Of a stretch of DNA of 64,000 bases, positions 33,668-45,143 are shown piece by piece. The first letter of the stretch is position 1. Every line of letters starts with the position of its first letter. Made by a program: the position numbers and the translations under genes. The notes beneath the pieces are model-generated. The model ran no database searches, was not told the origin of the DNA, and saw nothing but the letters and a program-made list of their open reading frames with translations. The DNA is from Williamwhitmania taraxaci (lineage in GTDB: Bacteria; Bacteroidota; Bacteroidia; Bacteroidales; Williamwhitmaniaceae), in NCBI RefSeq assembly GCF_900096565.1, contig NZ_FMYP01000009.1, positions 1 through 64,000 on the forward strand. Direction: 5' to 3'.

Positions 33668-35824
33668 TTAATCTTCCACCTGCTCGGTTTCGTAAACCTT
33701 TAGTAGTTTCTCTTGGATATCCGTTGGGACTTGTTCGTATTCAAGGAAACTCATGTGGAAGTTGGCTCGTCCACTCGTTAAGGAGGAAAGGGTAGTGGAG
33801 TACTTATGCATCTCAGAGAGCGGCACGCGAGCTATAATTTTTTCGAATCCTCGGTCGCTACCCATACCCATGATGATAGCTCGGCGATTCTGAAGGTCAC
33901 CCATTACATCACCCATCTTGTCGCCTGGTACCATAATCTCTACCTCGTATACCGGTTCCATGATCTTTGGCCCAGCAATCTTAAAGGCATTCTTAAAGGC
34001 GTTGCGACCAGCAAGTTTAAACGCCAATTCGTTGGAGTCTACAGCGTGCATCTTTCCGTCGTACACCGCCACGCGAATATCGCGAGCGTAGGAGCCGGTG
34101 AGTGGGCCTTCCTCCATCTTTTCCATTATACCTTTTAAAATAGCGGGTAGGAATCGTGCTTCAATTGCTCCCCCAACAATGCAGTTGTAGTAAACGAGCT
34201 TGCCACCCCAGTCGAGCTTAACCTCTTCTTTTCCCCTGATGTTTAGGTTTATCTCCTTGCCATCGACTTTAAACTTGGTTTTGTCAGGTGCTCCCTCCAC
34301 GTGAGGCTCTATCACAATGTGCACTTCCCCAAACTGACCCGCTCCACCACTCTGTTTCTTGTGGCGGTAATCGGCGGCAGCTATCTTAGTAATGGTTTCG
34401 CGATAAGGAATCTTTGGCGCCACAAAGTCCACCTCAATTTTGTGGGTATTGTTGAGGTGCCACTTCAAAATATTGAGGTGGTGTTCACCCTGCCCGTGCA
34501 GAATTGTTTGCTTCAACTCCTTGCTATACTCTATAATAATGGTGGGATCCTGCTGGTGTGTGCGATTCAGCACTTCGCTCATCTTCTCCTCGTCGGCTTC
34601 ATTCCTTGCCTTAATGGCTGTGCGGAATTTTGGCTCAGGGAAAGTAATGGCCTCGAATACCCAAGGAGCACCAGGTCCATTAAGGGTATGGTTTGTTTTT
34701 GTGTTTTTCAACTTTACCGTGCAACCAAAATCACCTGCATATAGTTCCGTAACCTTGGTGCGGTTCTTTCCTGCAGAGGCAAAGAGTTGGGTAATTCGTT
34801 CCTTGGTGTCGTTGTTCATGTTCACCAAATCCATACCTTCGGTTACTTTTCCGGAGATTACCTTGAAGAAGTTCACTTCACCAATATGCGGCTCGTAGTT
34901 GGTCTTGAATACGAATATGGAGGTAGGCGCTTTGGAGTCGATGGGCACTTCCACACCGGCATTGTCGGTAGGATTAATTGTTTGGTTTGGGTAAGGGCTA
35001 ACGTTAATGATGAAATCCATCAAGCGTTTGATGCCGATATTCTTTTTGCCTGATCCACAGAAAATGGGGAAAAGATCGCGGTTTGCCATCCCTCTTCTAA
35101 TGCCTTTGCTCATCTCCTCTTCGGTAAGGCTTCCCTTTTCGAAGAAGATTTCCATGAGCGATTCGTCGTTTTCGGCAGCCGCTTCAACGAGCGCATTGTG
35201 AAGCTCATTGGCAGTATCCATTTCGGCAGCGGGGATTTCGTTTGTAGTGCGCTCGCCGGTATCACCCTTAAAGGTGTAGTATTTCATCATGAGCACATCG
35301 ATAAATCCGTTGAAATCGGTGCCCGCATTTACTGGGTATTGAACTATGATGGCTTTTTTTCCAAAACTTTGGTGGATGCTGTCGATGGTGCTGTCCCAGT
35401 TAGCCTTGTCACTTTCGAGTTGGTTCACGAAAAACATCATAGGCTTTCCGTATTGCTCCACGTATCGGCCCTGAATCTCGGTTCCAACTTCCACACCGTT
35501 TTGGGCATTAATAACCATTACGGAAGTGTTGGCCACCCGAAGGGCCGGGATGACCCCGCCAACAAAATCGTCACCGCCTGGCGCATCGATGATATTGAGC
35601 TTGTGGTCCTGAAATTCTGTGTAAAGAACGGAAGAGTAGATGGAGCGAAGGTAAACCTGCTCAATTTCGGTGTAGTCCGACACCGTGTTTTTTGCCTCTA
35701 CTGTTCCGCGGCGCTCAATCACTTTGCCTTCAAACATCATGGTCTCGGCGAGGGTTGTTTTCCCACATCCGGAGTTTCCAAGTAGAACGATGTTCTTAAT
35801 TTGGTTAGTTAAGTAGCTCTTCAT
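33668..35824 (-). CDS. EF-G paralogue with altered GTPase motifs (EF-G2-like)
   Basis: The 718-residue protein keeps the whole EF-G domain order, including domain IV (KKQSGGAGQFGEVHI) and domain V. The P-loop is GNSGCGKTT at 16-24. The G3 motif is DAPGG at 80-84 instead of DTPGH, so the catalytic His is missing. The G4 motif is NQLE at 134-137 instead of NKMD. GTP binding and hydrolysis are therefore likely to be weak or absent. A Bacteroides EF-G paralogue (EF-G2) has been described as supporting translation without GTPase activity under starvation. This gene may be its counterpart, but orthology is unproven. It is divergent from the cluster that holds canonical fusA 1.3 kb away. Confidence 0.9.
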   Translation of the reverse strand: MKSYLTNQIKNIVLLGNSGCGKTTLAETMMFEGKVIERRGTVEAKNTVSDYTEIEQVYLRSIYSSVLYTEFQDHKLNIIDAPGGDDFVGGVIPALRVANTSVMVINAQNGVEVGTEIQGRYVEQYGKPMMFFVNQLESDKANWDSTIDSIHQSFGKKAIIVQYPVNAGTDFNGFIDVLMMKYYTFKGDTGERTTNEIPAAEMDTANELHNALVEAAAENDESLMEIFFEKGSLTEEEMSKGIRRGMANRDLFPIFCGSGKKNIGIKRLMDFIINVSPYPNQTINPTDNAGVEVPIDSKAPTSIFVFKTNYEPHIGEVNFFKVISGKVTEGMDLVNMNNDTKERITQLFASAGKNRTKVTELYAGDFGCTVKLKNTKTNHTLNGPGAPWVFEAITFPEPKFRTAIKARNEADEEKMSEVLNRTHQQDPTIIIEYSKELKQTILHGQGEHHLNILKWHLNNTHKIEVDFVAPKIPYRETITKIAAADYRHKKQSGGAGQFGEVHIVIEPHVEGAPDKTKFKVDGKEINLNIRGKEEVKLDWGGKLVYYNCIVGGAIEARFLPAILKGIMEKMEEGPLTGSYARDIRVAVYDGKMHAVDSNELAFKLAGRNAFKNAFKIAGPKIMEPVYEVEIMVPGDKMGDVMGDLQNRRAIIMGMGSDRGFEKIIARVPLSEMHKYSTTLSSLTSGRANFHMSFLEYEQVPTDIQEKLLKVYETEQVED

Positions 35825-35892
35825 AGCCCAAGAATTAAATTAGTGGTTACTCTATATCATAGTAAGCTTCAATTTTTTTGAGTGACGAGTTT

Positions 35893-35921
35893 CAAAAATA
35901 GTGATTTTTTGATCACATCAA
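35893..35921 (-). promoter_or_regulatory. Promoter of the EF-G-like gene
   Basis: On the minus strand TTG (35921-35919), an 18-base spacer and TATTTTTG (35900-35893) match the consensus. The leader to the ATG at 35824 would be about 60 bases. Confidence 0.6.
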
Positions 35922-36000
35922 AGAGAATCGGCGGAAGGTTTACATATTTGGTATAAAAATAATGGTTTCTTGAAAAAGAGAAACTTAACTGAATAAGTTG

Positions 36001-36030
36001 TTGCTAAATCACTTTTTTATCTTACTTTTG
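36001..36030 (+). promoter_or_regulatory. Distal promoter of the ribosomal cluster
   Basis: TTG (36001-36003), a 19-base spacer and TACTTTTG (36023-36030) are an exact match to TTG-N19-TAnnTTTG. It lies about 165 bases before rpsL. Confidence 0.7.
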
Positions 36031-36109
36031 CAACCCGGAATAACAGCGATTTCCGAAGTCTATCCTAAGTGGGAATGGTCTTTGAGTCAATTTATTCTGG
36101 TAAAAGTTC

Positions 36110-36137
36110 TTGCAAATCAAAAAAAAGAATACCTTTG
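36110..36137 (+). promoter_or_regulatory. Proximal promoter of the ribosomal cluster
   Basis: TTG (36110-36112), a 17-base spacer and TACCTTTG (36130-36137) form a second consensus promoter, about 50 bases before the start of rpsL transcript translation. Tandem promoters fit strong growth-rate control. Confidence 0.65.
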
Positions 36138-36194
36138 CAAGCCATTTTGTTAAAAATATAGTATAACCAAGGATTAACGAAGTAGTTGTATTTT

Positions 36195-36620
36195 ATGCCT
36201 ACAATTCAACAACTTGTAAGAAAAGGAAGGACGAAATTGCTTGACAAGAGCAAGGCTCCCGCGATGGATGCATGTCCCCAAAAGAGAGGCGTATGTACAC
36301 GTGTGTACACTACAACGCCTAAGAAACCAAACTCCGCTATGCGTAAGGTTGCCCGTGTAAGGCTAACCAATGGGTTTGAAGTTACCGCTTACATTCCCGG
36401 TGAAGGTCACAACCTTCAAGAGCACAGTATTGTGCTTATCAGGGGTGGAAGGGTAAAAGACTTACCTGGTGTGCGTTACCATATCGTACGTGGAGCATTG
36501 GATGCTTCCGGCGTTGAAGGACGTAATCAAAGACGCTCGAAGTATGGCACTAAGAAGCCAAAAGCGGGTAAGGGTGGTGCTCCAGTAAAGGGCGCTCCTG
36601 TGAAAAAAGGTAAGAAATAA
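36195..36620 (+). CDS. rpsL: 30S ribosomal protein S12
   Basis: S12 shapes the decoding centre of the 30S subunit. The 141-residue protein begins [12 protein letters not shown] and has the streptomycin-site loop [13 protein letters not shown] with lysine, the sensitive form, and the [13 protein letters not shown] loop. It carries a basic Gly/Pro/Lys tail of about 15 residues beyond the usual end. ATG 36195 is used rather than a TTG three codons upstream. It is the first gene of the long translation cluster. Confidence 0.98.
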   Translation: MPTIQQLVRKGRTKLLDKSKAPAMDACPQKRGVCTRVYTTTPKKPNSAMRKVARVRLTNGFEVTAYIPGEGHNLQEHSIVLIRGGRVKDLPGVRYHIVRGALDASGVEGRNQRRSKYGTKKPKAGKGGAPVKGAPVKKGKK

Positions 36621-36640
36621 TAACTTTTTAGTTTAAGTCG

Positions 36641-37117
36641 ATGAGAAAGGCAAAACCAAAAAAAAGAATTCTTCTGCCAGACCCTAAGTTTGGTGATTCT
36701 TTGGTTACCCGTTTCGTAAACAACCTGATGTATGAAGGCAAAAAGAGTACTGCTTTGTCAGTATTCTATGATGCCATCGACATGGTTGCGGTGAAGATGA
36801 AAGACTCCGAGAAGAGTCCGCTGGAAATCTGGAAGAAAGCATTGGAGAACATTACTCCTCAGGTTGAAGTAAAGAGCCGCCGTGTAGGTGGTGCTACTTT
36901 CCAAGTTCCTAGAGAAGTACGTACGGACCGAAAAATTTCGATCAGCATTAAGAATATGATCTTATATGCGCGTAAACGATCGGGAAAATCTATGGCCGAC
37001 AAACTAGCTAATGAAATTGTAGCTGGTTATAACAATGAAGGCGGTGCATACAAGAGAAAAGAGGACGTGCACAAGATGGCTGAAGCCAACAAGGCTTTCG
37101 CTCACTTCAGGTTCTAG
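36641..37117 (+). CDS. rpsG: 30S ribosomal protein S7
   Basis: S7 nucleates assembly of the 30S head and lines the E site. The 158-residue protein has the family core [19 protein letters not shown] and [15 protein letters not shown], and ends [15 protein letters not shown]. It follows rpsL after 20 bases and precedes fusA after 29 bases, the normal str-operon order. In many bacteria S7 represses this operon, but no site can be identified here. Confidence 0.98.
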   Translation: MRKAKPKKRILLPDPKFGDSLVTRFVNNLMYEGKKSTALSVFYDAIDMVAVKMKDSEKSPLEIWKKALENITPQVEVKSRRVGGATFQVPREVRTDRKISISIKNMILYARKRSGKSMADKLANEIVAGYNNEGGAYKRKEDVHKMAEANKAFAHFRF

Positions 37118-37146
37118 TTTAAACAATTAAGGAGAGGTTACATTCA

Positions 37147-39258
37147 ATGAGTAAGGATCTTAATTTTACTAGAAATATAGGTATTATGGCTCACATCGAT
37201 GCTGGTAAAACTACCATATCGGAGCGTATCCTATTTTATACTGGTAAAACTCACAAGATAGGAGAGGTTCACGATGGAGCCGCTACTATGGACTGGATGG
37301 TACAGGAGCAAGAGCGTGGTATCACCATTACCTCTGCTGCTACTACCACTTTCTGGATTTACAACGATCAGACCTACAAAATCAACCTAATTGACACCCC
37401 AGGACACGTTGACTTTACCGTAGAAGTGGAGCGCTCGCTTCGCGTTCTCGATGGTGCTGTTGCCGTGTTTTGTGCCGTTGGTGGCGTTGAGCCCCAGTCG
37501 GAAACCGTATGGAGACAAGCCGATAAGTATAAGGTGCCCCGTATGGCTTTTGTTAATAAGATGGATCGTGCCGGTGCCGATTTCTTTTCTGTGGTTTCAC
37601 AGATTAAGGATAAGCTGGGTGCTGTTCCTGTTCCCCTTCACATTCCTATTGGCGCCGAAGAGAAGTTCCGCGGAACTGTCGATCTTATTTTGAATAAGGC
37701 CGTAATCTACTACGACGACGATAAGGTTAAGGTAAACTACAACTACGAGGACGTTCCTGCAGATATGCTCGAAGAGGTTGCTGAGTGGAGAGCCAAGTTG
37801 GTGGAATCGGTTGCAGAATACAACGATGCCCTTTTAGAGAAATTCTTCGAAGACCCGAACTCAATTACCGAGGCCGAGTTAGTTGATGCTATCCGTAAGG
37901 CTACCATCGACATGAAGATTGTTCCTGTTCTTTGCGGAACCGCATTTAAGAACAAGGGCGTTCAAAAACTCCTTGATGCCGTTATCGAATTTCTTCCAAC
38001 CCCGCTTGATGTGGAATCCATTACAGGTGTTAATCCTGAAACTGGTGAGGAAGTTGTTCGTCATCCTAGCGTTAAAGATCCTTTCACCGCTCTTGCGTTT
38101 AAAATTGCTACCGACCCATTCGTAGGCCGTCTAGCATTTATGCGTATTTATAGTGGTAAACTGGAGTCTGGATCATATATCTACAACACCCGCACAAGCA
38201 AGAAAGAGCGTATTTCGCGCCTTTACCAAATGCACGCCAACAAGCAAAACCCAATGGAGGTTATTGAAGCTGGTGATATTTGTGCTGCAGTAGGTTTTAA
38301 AGATATTCGCACAGGTGATACCCTATGCGATGAGAAATATCCTATTACTCTTGAATCGATGACCTTTCCCGAGCCCGTTATTGGACTCGCTATTGAGCCT
38401 AAAACTCAAAAGGACCTCGACAAGTTGGGTATTGCTCTTGGTAAACTTTCCGAAGAGGATCCTACTTTCAAAATACACACCGATCATGATAGTGGACAAA
38501 CCATTATTAGCGGTATGGGTGAGTTACACCTTGAAATTATCGTAGACCGTTTGCGTCGCGAGTTCAACGTGGAAATTAGCCAAGGTGCACCACAGGTTAA
38601 CTATAAAGAAGCACTTAAGGGCAAAGCCGATCACCGTGAAACGTTCAAGAAACAATCGGGTGGTAAGGGTAAGTTCGCTGATATTATTGTTTCCATTGGT
38701 GCTGCCGATGAAGGAGTTACTGGACTTCAGTTCGTTGACGAACTTAAGGGTGGTAATATTCCTAAAGAATTTGTGCCCTCTATTAAGAAGGGTTTCGAGT
38801 CTTCAATGAAGAACGGTGTACTTGCAGGTTATCCTATCGATAGCATGAAGGTTACTCTTAAGGATGGTAGTTTCCACGCAGTGGACTCTGATGCACTTTC
38901 GTTCGAAATTTGTGCTCGTTATGCCTTCCGTCACGCTGCTATCAAAGCCAATCCAATTCTTATGGAGCCGGTTATGGCAGTAGAAGTAGTTACCCCTGAG
39001 GAAAATATGGGTGATGTTATCGGCGACTTCAACAAGCGTCGTGGACAGATCACTGGTATGGAATCTCGTGGTGGTGCTCGCGTGGTAAAGGCTAAAGTTC
39101 CGCTATCCGAAATGTTCGGATATGTAACCGTTCTTCGTACAATCTCCTCAGGTAGGGCAACTAGCACGATGGAATTCTCTCATTTCGATGAGGTTTCATC
39201 TAACCTTTCTAAGGAAATCATGGAGAAGGCAAAGGGAAATATTAAGGAAATAGAATAA
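37147..39258 (+). CDS. fusA: Elongation factor G
   Basis: This 703-residue translocase GTPase moves tRNA and mRNA through the ribosome after peptide-bond formation. All GTPase motifs are intact: AHIDAGKTT at 15-23, DTPGH at 83-87 with catalytic His87, and NKMD at 137-140. Domains II to V follow, including [13 protein letters not shown] in domain IV and [14 protein letters not shown] near the end. It contrasts with the altered paralogue 1.3 kb away on the other strand. No tuf gene follows. rpsJ does, after 24 bases, as is usual in this phylum. Confidence 0.98.
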   Translation: MSKDLNFTRNIGIMAHIDAGKTTISERILFYTGKTHKIGEVHDGAATMDWMVQEQERGITITSAATTTFWIYNDQTYKINLIDTPGHVDFTVEVERSLRVLDGAVAVFCAVGGVEPQSETVWRQADKYKVPRMAFVNKMDRAGADFFSVVSQIKDKLGAVPVPLHIPIGAEEKFRGTVDLILNKAVIYYDDDKVKVNYNYEDVPADMLEEVAEWRAKLVESVAEYNDALLEKFFEDPNSITEAELVDAIRKATIDMKIVPVLCGTAFKNKGVQKLLDAVIEFLPTPLDVESITGVNPETGEEVVRHPSVKDPFTALAFKIATDPFVGRLAFMRIYSGKLESGSYIYNTRTSKKERISRLYQMHANKQNPMEVIEAGDICAAVGFKDIRTGDTLCDEKYPITLESMTFPEPVIGLAIEPKTQKDLDKLGIALGKLSEEDPTFKIHTDHDSGQTIISGMGELHLEIIVDRLRREFNVEISQGAPQVNYKEALKGKADHRETFKKQSGGKGKFADIIVSIGAADEGVTGLQFVDELKGGNIPKEFVPSIKKGFESSMKNGVLAGYPIDSMKVTLKDGSFHAVDSDALSFEICARYAFRHAAIKANPILMEPVMAVEVVTPEENMGDVIGDFNKRRGQITGMESRGGARVVKAKVPLSEMFGYVTVLRTISSGRATSTMEFSHFDEVSSNLSKEIMEKAKGNIKEIE

Positions 39259-39282
39259 TACAACCCGTTTAAGCAAGCTGCA

Positions 39283-39588
39283 ATGAGCCAGAAAATCAGA
39301 ATTAAGCTTAAATCTTATGACCATAGCTTGGTAGATAAGTCGGCAGAAAAGATAGTAAAAACGGTGAAGGCAACTGGAGCAGTAGTAAGTGGACCTATTC
39401 CACTGCCTACTCACAAGAAAATCTTCACAGTGAATCGTGCAACCTTCGTGAACAAGAAGTCGCGCGAGCAGTTTGAGCTATCTACCTATAAAAGGTTGCT
39501 CGACATCTACAGCTCTACTCCTAAGACAATTGATGCGCTAATGAAGCTTGAGCTTCCTAGCGGAGTAGAAGTGGAAATCAAGGTTTGA
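39283..39588 (+). CDS. rpsJ: 30S ribosomal protein S10
   Basis: The 101-residue protein begins [20 protein letters not shown] and has the loop [16 protein letters not shown] that packs against 16S rRNA. S10 also acts with NusB in transcription antitermination. It opens the S10 section directly after fusA, without an intervening promoter that I can recognise. Confidence 0.98.
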   Translation: MSQKIRIKLKSYDHSLVDKSAEKIVKTVKATGAVVSGPIPLPTHKKIFTVNRATFVNKKSREQFELSTYKRLLDIYSSTPKTIDALMKLELPSGVEVEIKV

Positions 39589-39619
39589 TAATTGTTAAGT
39601 AGTCTAACGCGAAAAAGCA

Positions 39620-40240
39620 ATGCCAGGAATTATTGGAAAAAAAATCGGAATGACTTCCGTGTTCGGTGCTGATGGTAAAAACATACCATGCACCGTTATT
39701 GAGGCTGGTCCTTGCGTAGTTACGCAGGTTAAAAGTGTAGAAACCGATGGGTATACTGCACTGCAACTTGCCTATGACGAAAAGAAAGAAAAGCGGACCA
39801 ACAAGAGCCTTTTAGGTCACTTCAAGAAGGCCGACACTACCCCTAAGCGCAAGCTTGTGGAGTTCCAATCTTTTAAAGATGGACGCAAACTCGGTGATGT
39901 TATCACTGTTGCGGATATCCTAAAAGAAGGAGACTGGGTAGATGTTACCGGTATCTCTAAAGGAAAGGGATTTCAAGGAGTTGTGAAACGCTACGGCTTT
40001 GCCGGAGTTGGTGGAGCAACCCACGGACAACACAACCGTTTGAGAGCTCCTGGTTCTTTGGGTGCATCGTCTTGGCCATCACGCGTGTTTCCAGGGAAGA
40101 GACTTCCAGGACGCATGGGTGGAGATCAAGTAAAGGTGCTTAACCTTAAAGTTCTTAAGGTTATCCCAGAAAACAACCTACTGTTAGTTAAGGGATCTAT
40201 TCCCGGTGCAAAGGGTTCTTACTTAATTATTGAGGAGTAA
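39620..40240 (+). CDS. rplC: 50S ribosomal protein L3
   Basis: The 206-residue protein begins [15 protein letters not shown] and carries the long loop that reaches towards the peptidyl transferase centre ([20 protein letters not shown], with the glutamine that is methylated in some species). Its TAA overlaps the ATG of rplD (TAATG), so the two are translationally coupled. Confidence 0.98.
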   Translation: MPGIIGKKIGMTSVFGADGKNIPCTVIEAGPCVVTQVKSVETDGYTALQLAYDEKKEKRTNKSLLGHFKKADTTPKRKLVEFQSFKDGRKLGDVITVADILKEGDWVDVTGISKGKGFQGVVKRYGFAGVGGATHGQHNRLRAPGSLGASSWPSRVFPGKRLPGRMGGDQVKVLNLKVLKVIPENNLLLVKGSIPGAKGSYLIIEE

Positions 40241-40872
40241 TGGAATTAGCAGTATTAAATATCGAGGGTAAGGATACCGGAAGAAAGGTAGTGCTCGAAG
40301 ATTTTATCTTTGGCATCGAACCCAACGATCATGCTATTTACCTCGACGTAAAGCAATACCTAGCTAACAAGCGACAAGGTACTCACAAGTCGAAGCAGAG
40401 AAACGAGGTTTCCGGTAGCACTAGGAAAATTAAAAAGCAAAAAGGTACAGGTACTGCCCGTGCCGGTAGCATTAAATCGCCCCTTTTCAGAGGCGGTGGA
40501 CGTGTTTTCGGTCCAGTTCCTAGAGACTATAGCTTTAAGCTCAACAAGAAGGTAAAACAGTTGGCTCGTAAGAGTGCCCTTACCTACATGGCTCAGAAGA
40601 ACCAGATTGTTGTTGTAGAAGAATTTATCTTGGACGCTCCTAAAACTAAGGAGTTTATCAAGATCAGAACCAACCTCAAGGTTGACAATCGCAAATGTAC
40701 ATTTGTGTTGCCTGAGGTGAATTCTAATGTTGTTCTTTCTGCCCGCAACATCGCTGATGCTAAGGTAATGTTGGCTTCCCAACTCAACACCTACGAAATT
40801 ATGAACGCTGGTAACCTTGTTATTTCAGAAGGTTCGGTAGGCGCGATAAACAGATTGTTTGGTTTTTTGTAA
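40240..40872 (+). CDS. rplD: 50S ribosomal protein L4
   Basis: The 210-residue protein has the exit-tunnel loop ([20 protein letters not shown], then [17 protein letters not shown]) that forms the tunnel constriction with L22. It starts inside the stop of rplC. In E. coli L4 represses the S10 operon, but no comparable leader is visible here. Confidence 0.98.
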   Translation: MELAVLNIEGKDTGRKVVLEDFIFGIEPNDHAIYLDVKQYLANKRQGTHKSKQRNEVSGSTRKIKKQKGTGTARAGSIKSPLFRGGGRVFGPVPRDYSFKLNKKVKQLARKSALTYMAQKNQIVVVEEFILDAPKTKEFIKIRTNLKVDNRKCTFVLPEVNSNVVLSARNIADAKVMLASQLNTYEIMNAGNLVISEGSVGAINRLFGFL

Positions 40873-40882
40873 ATACGTAGAG

Positions 40883-41173
40883 ATGGAAATCTTAATTAAG
40901 CCAATTGTAACCGAGAAAATGACGATTCAGGGCGAAAAGTTGAATCGTTACGGTTTTGTAGTCGAGAAGACTGCCAACAAGCTGCAGATTAAGCAAGCGG
41001 TTGAGGAAATGTACTCAGTTACAGTGTCCGACGTTAACACCATGCGCTATGGCGGCAAAGTAAAGTCACGCTTTACTAAAGCCGGCTACCTTGTAGGACG
41101 CACAAACTCCTTCAAGAAAGCAATCATAACGTTGAAAGAAGGTGATAAAATTGATTTTTATAGCAACATCTAA
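40883..41173 (+). CDS. rplW: 50S ribosomal protein L23
   Basis: The 96-residue protein begins [13 protein letters not shown] and ends with the [13 protein letters not shown] strand. L23 sits at the tunnel exit and docks trigger factor and the signal recognition particle. An in-frame ATG at 40859 overlaps rplD and adds non-family residues, so ATG 40883 is preferred. Confidence 0.97.
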   Translation: MEILIKPIVTEKMTIQGEKLNRYGFVVEKTANKLQIKQAVEEMYSVTVSDVNTMRYGGKVKSRFTKAGYLVGRTNSFKKAIITLKEGDKIDFYSNI

Positions 41174-41178
41174 GGAAC

Positions 41179-42003
<825 letters not shown>

Positions 42004-42021
42004 CAGTTTAATCCAAGCGTT

Positions 42022-42291
42022 ATGAGCAGATCACTTAAAAAAGGTCCTTATATAGCATTTAAGCTGGAGAAGAAGGTTCTTACCTTGAACGAAAGCAGCA
42101 AGAAGGCAATTGTGAAAACATGGTCACGTGCCAGTATGATTTCCCCAGATTTTGTGGGTCATACCATTGCAGTTCATAACGGGAACAAGTTCATTCCAGT
42201 TTACATTACCGAGAACATGGTAGGTCACAAGCTGGGAGAGTTTGCCCCAACCCGCACCTTCAGAGGACATTCAGGTAATAAGAAGAAATAA
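42022..42291 (+). CDS. rpsS: 30S ribosomal protein S19
   Basis: The 89-residue protein begins [18 protein letters not shown] and has the [19 protein letters not shown] segment that contacts 16S rRNA and S13 in the head. Length is normal. Confidence 0.98.
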   Translation: MSRSLKKGPYIAFKLEKKVLTLNESSKKAIVKTWSRASMISPDFVGHTIAVHNGNKFIPVYITENMVGHKLGEFAPTRTFRGHSGNKKK

Positions 42292-42320
42292 CAGCAAGTA
42301 ACTGAAAATATTTCTTAGAA

Positions 42321-42737
42321 ATGGGTGCAAGAAAAAGATTAAGAGCAGAGAAAGATAAAGCGGAGAGAAAAGAGAAGGCAGGCGCAATTTTGCGGAACTG
42401 CCCCAGCTCTCCCCGGAAGATGCGATTAGTGGTAGATTTAGTTCGCGGCATCGAAGTTAACAAGGCATTAGCCATTCTTCGTTACAGCACTAAAGAGGCC
42501 TCACGTAAAGTTGAAAAGCTTGTATTGTCGGCTATGGCCAACTGGGAAGCAAAAAACGACGGCGTGCGCATTGAGGATAGCAATGTTTACGTAAAGGAGA
42601 TCTTTGTAGACGGCGGAAAAATGTTGAAGAGAATCAGAACCGCTCCTCAGGGACGCGCTCATCGCATCCGCAAGAGATCTAACCATGTTACGGTTGTACT
42701 AGGTAGTAAAAATGCTAACGACACTGAAGCAAAATAA
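42321..42737 (+). CDS. rplV: 50S ribosomal protein L22
   Basis: The 138-residue protein has [18 protein letters not shown] and the tunnel hairpin [22 protein letters not shown]. It has a charged N-terminal extension of about 25 residues ([14 protein letters not shown]) compared with the E. coli form. Its TAA overlaps the ATG of rpsC. Confidence 0.98.
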   Translation: MGARKRLRAEKDKAERKEKAGAILRNCPSSPRKMRLVVDLVRGIEVNKALAILRYSTKEASRKVEKLVLSAMANWEAKNDGVRIEDSNVYVKEIFVDGGKMLKRIRTAPQGRAHRIRKRSNHVTVVLGSKNANDTEAK

Positions 42738-43504
42738 TGGGACAAAAAGTTAATCCAATAGCAAACAGGCTTGGAATCATCCGTGGATGGGATTCAAACT
42801 GGTACGGTGGAAAAAATTTCTCCCAGAAGCTTGTTGAAGATTACAAGATTCGCGAGTATCTAAACGCGCGTCTTGCTAAAGCAAGCCTCTCGAAAGTGGT
42901 TATTGAAAGAACCCTGAAACTTATCACCGTAACTGTTTACACTGCTCGTCCAGGTATTATCATTGGAAAAGGCGGTCAGGAAGTTGATAAGCTCAAGGAA
43001 GAGTTGAAGAAGATTACCAAAAAGGAAGTCCAAATCAACATCTTTGAGGTGAAGCGTCCTGAAATTGATGCCACCATTGTAGCCAATAACATCGCTCGCC
43101 AAATTGAGGGACGTATCTCTTACCGCCGGGCCATCAAAATGTCAATTGCTTCTACCATGAGAATGGGCGCAGAGGGTATTAAGGTGGGTATTGCTGGTCG
43201 TTTGGGTGGTGCTGAAATGGCTCGTACCGAAACTATTAAGGAAGGAAGAATTCCACTTCACACCTTCCGTGCTGATATCGATTACGCTTTAGCCGAAGCC
43301 GTTACCAAGGTGGGTGTAATCGGAATTAAAGTTTGGATTTGCACCGGTGAGGTTTACGGAAAGCGCGATTTGGCGCCTAACGTAGTGGCCAACAACCAGC
43401 AAAGCGGACCATCTTCTCCAAGAAATTACCCAGATAACAACAACCGTCCTCGTGGTGGTGGTGGTGCTGGTGGTGCTGGAGCAAGAAAAAAAAGAAGCAA
43501 ATAG
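42737..43504 (+). CDS. rpsC: 30S ribosomal protein S3
   Basis: The 255-residue protein begins [14 protein letters not shown]. It has the KH domain ([19 protein letters not shown]) and the C-terminal S3 domain with [14 protein letters not shown]. The tail is Pro/Asn/Gly-rich and ends in a basic RKKRSK, longer than in E. coli. It helps unwind mRNA at the entry channel. Confidence 0.98.
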   Translation: MGQKVNPIANRLGIIRGWDSNWYGGKNFSQKLVEDYKIREYLNARLAKASLSKVVIERTLKLITVTVYTARPGIIIGKGGQEVDKLKEELKKITKKEVQINIFEVKRPEIDATIVANNIARQIEGRISYRRAIKMSIASTMRMGAEGIKVGIAGRLGGAEMARTETIKEGRIPLHTFRADIDYALAEAVTKVGVIGIKVWICTGEVYGKRDLAPNVVANNQQSGPSSPRNYPDNNNRPRGGGGAGGAGARKKRSK

Positions 43505-43530
43505 TGCTAATCGCTTAAAGGTACAGAGAA

Positions 43531-43950
43531 ATGTTACAGCCTAAGAAGACCAAGTATAGAAGGATGCAAAAGGGCCGCATGAAAGGTGTTGCCCAGAGAG
43601 GAAATCAGTTGGCATTTGGCTCTTTCGGAATTAAAGGACTCGAGGATGCCTGGATCACTGGTCGTCAAATCGAAGCTGCCCGTCAAGCGGTAGTTCGTTT
43701 TATGAAACGTGAAGGTCAGATCTGGATCCGGATTTTCCCCGACAAGCCTATTACCAAAAAACCTGCCGAAGTTCGTATGGGTAAAGGTAAAGGTGCCCCT
43801 GAAGGATTTGTTGCTCCCATCACGGCGGGCCGCATCCTGATCGAAGCAGATGGAGTTTCATTGGAAATTGCAAAAGAGGCACTTCGCCTTGGAGCACAAA
43901 AACTTCCAATAGCTACTAAGCTCGTTATTAGACGTGATTACACCGAATAA
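43531..43950 (+). CDS. rplP: 50S ribosomal protein L16
   Basis: The 139-residue protein begins [17 protein letters not shown] and has [22 protein letters not shown] and [17 protein letters not shown]16 positions the acceptor arms of the A- and P-site tRNAs. Confidence 0.98.
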   Translation: MLQPKKTKYRRMQKGRMKGVAQRGNQLAFGSFGIKGLEDAWITGRQIEAARQAVVRFMKREGQIWIRIFPDKPITKKPAEVRMGKGKGAPEGFVAPITAGRILIEADGVSLEIAKEALRLGAQKLPIATKLVIRRDYTE

Positions 43951-43962
43951 TCTTTGTGAGTG

Positions 43963-44163
43963 ATGAAGAATTCAGAGATAAGAGAGTTGACCGTCAGGGA
44001 AATAGAGGAAAGAATTGACGTAGAGCGCGGTGAACTTCACCGCCTCCACATGAACCATAGCGTTTCGCCTCTTGACAACCCTATTAAGCTGCGTGAGCAC
44101 CGCAAAACAATTGCGAGAATGCTTACTGAGCTGACTAAGAGATCTAATCAAGAGAAAAAGTAA
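43963..44163 (+). CDS. rpmC: 50S ribosomal protein L29
   Basis: The 66-residue protein begins [18 protein letters not shown] and is two antiparallel helices near the tunnel exit ([19 protein letters not shown]). ATG 43963 is preferred to the GTG one codon before it. Confidence 0.96.
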   Translation: MKNSEIRELTVREIEERIDVERGELHRLHMNHSVSPLDNPIKLREHRKTIARMLTELTKRSNQEKK

Positions 44164-44174
44164 TTCAGCTGAGA

Positions 44175-44432
44175 ATGGAAACGAGAAATCTTCGCAAAGA
44201 AAGAGTCGGCGTGGTAATGAGCAACAAAATGGAAAAATCCATCGTTGTTGCCGTTAAACGTAAAGTTAAACACCCGATCTATGGTAAATATGTCAATAAA
44301 ACCACTAAATTTGTGGCCCACGACGATAAAAACGAGTGCAGCATAGGCGACACCGTTAGTATTATGGAAACCAGACCTTTGAGTAAAACAAAGCGCTGGA
44401 GACTAGTTGAAATTTTAGAGAAAGTTAAGTAG
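44175..44432 (+). CDS. rpsQ: 30S ribosomal protein S17
   Basis: The 85-residue OB-fold protein begins [20 protein letters not shown] and has [14 protein letters not shown] and the typical [16 protein letters not shown] end. It binds 16S helix 11 early in assembly. Confidence 0.98.
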   Translation: METRNLRKERVGVVMSNKMEKSIVVAVKRKVKHPIYGKYVNKTTKFVAHDDKNECSIGDTVSIMETRPLSKTKRWRLVEILEKVK

Positions 44433-44434
44433 CC

Positions 44435-44800
44435 ATGATCCAGCAAGAAAGCAGATTATCTGTAGCAGACAACAGCGGAGCAAAGGAAGTGCTCTGCATC
44501 CGTGTGCTCGGAGGCACAGGGAAAAAGTATGCAAGCATTGGCGATAAAATTGTTGTTGCCGTTAAAAGTGCTATTTCTACTGGCGATGTTAAGAAGGGAA
44601 TTGTAACCAAGGCGGTAATTGTAAGAACTAGCAAAGAAATCCGTCGCTCTGATGGTTCTTATATTCGCTTCGACGACAACGCTTGCGTTCTCTTAAACGC
44701 CCAAGGCGAAATCCGCGGAACTCGTATTTTCGGCCCTGTGGCTCGCGAACTTCGTGATAAATACATGAAAATAGTTTCGCTTGCACCCGAAGTGCTTTAA
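44435..44800 (+). CDS. rplN: 50S ribosomal protein L14
   Basis: The 121-residue protein begins [20 protein letters not shown] and keeps [27 protein letters not shown] at its end in the usual register. L14 lies at the subunit interface and binds the silencing factor RsfS. It starts two bases after rpsQ. Confidence 0.98.
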   Translation: MIQQESRLSVADNSGAKEVLCIRVLGGTGKKYASIGDKIVVAVKSAISTGDVKKGIVTKAVIVRTSKEIRRSDGSYIRFDDNACVLLNAQGEIRGTRIFGPVARELRDKYMKIVSLAPEVL

Positions 44801-44819
44801 CACCTTTAAATTACAATCA

Positions 44820-45143
44820 ATGCAAAGGAAGTTACACATAAAAAAAGGGGACGTCGTTTTTGTTAACGCTGGCGACGATAAAGGTAAGCAAGGTAAAGTG
44901 CTTGAAGTTTTTCCAAGCGAAGAGCGCGCCATTGTTGAAAGTATCAACATGGTTACCAAGCATACCAAGCCCAACGCCAAGAGCCCTCAAGGTGGTATTG
45001 TAAAGCAGGAAGCCCCCATTCATATTTCTAATTTGAATGTGCTCGATCCCGCCACCGGAAAACCTACCCGTATTGGACGTAGGTACAACGAAAAGGAAAA
45101 ATTAGTGCGTTTCGCTAAAAAATCTGGGGAGGAAATTAAGTAA
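44820..45143 (+). CDS. rplX: 50S ribosomal protein L24
   Basis: The 107-residue KOW-fold protein begins [23 protein letters not shown] 44820 is chosen because the upstream in-frame start overlaps rplN and adds unrelated residues. Its TAA overlaps the ATG of rplE. L24 initiates 50S assembly. Confidence 0.97.
   Translation: MQRKLHIKKGDVVFVNAGDDKGKQGKVLEVFPSEERAIVESINMVTKHTKPNAKSPQGGIVKQEAPIHISNLNVLDPATGKPTRIGRRYNEKEKLVRFAKKSGEEIK

Larger units (their letters stand above)
35825..36194. other. Divergent regulatory region of the EF-G-like gene and the str operon
   Basis: The 370 bases contain a minus-strand promoter for the EF-G-like gene and two plus-strand promoters for rpsL, with a leader of up to about 155 bases. 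No reading frame or clear attenuator hairpin is visible. Confidence 0.7.

Noticed and set aside
36031-36194. Possible riboswitch or ribosomal-protein leader before rpsL
   Set aside because: No conserved aptamer and no terminator/antiterminator pair is visible, and the second promoter explains most of this stretch.
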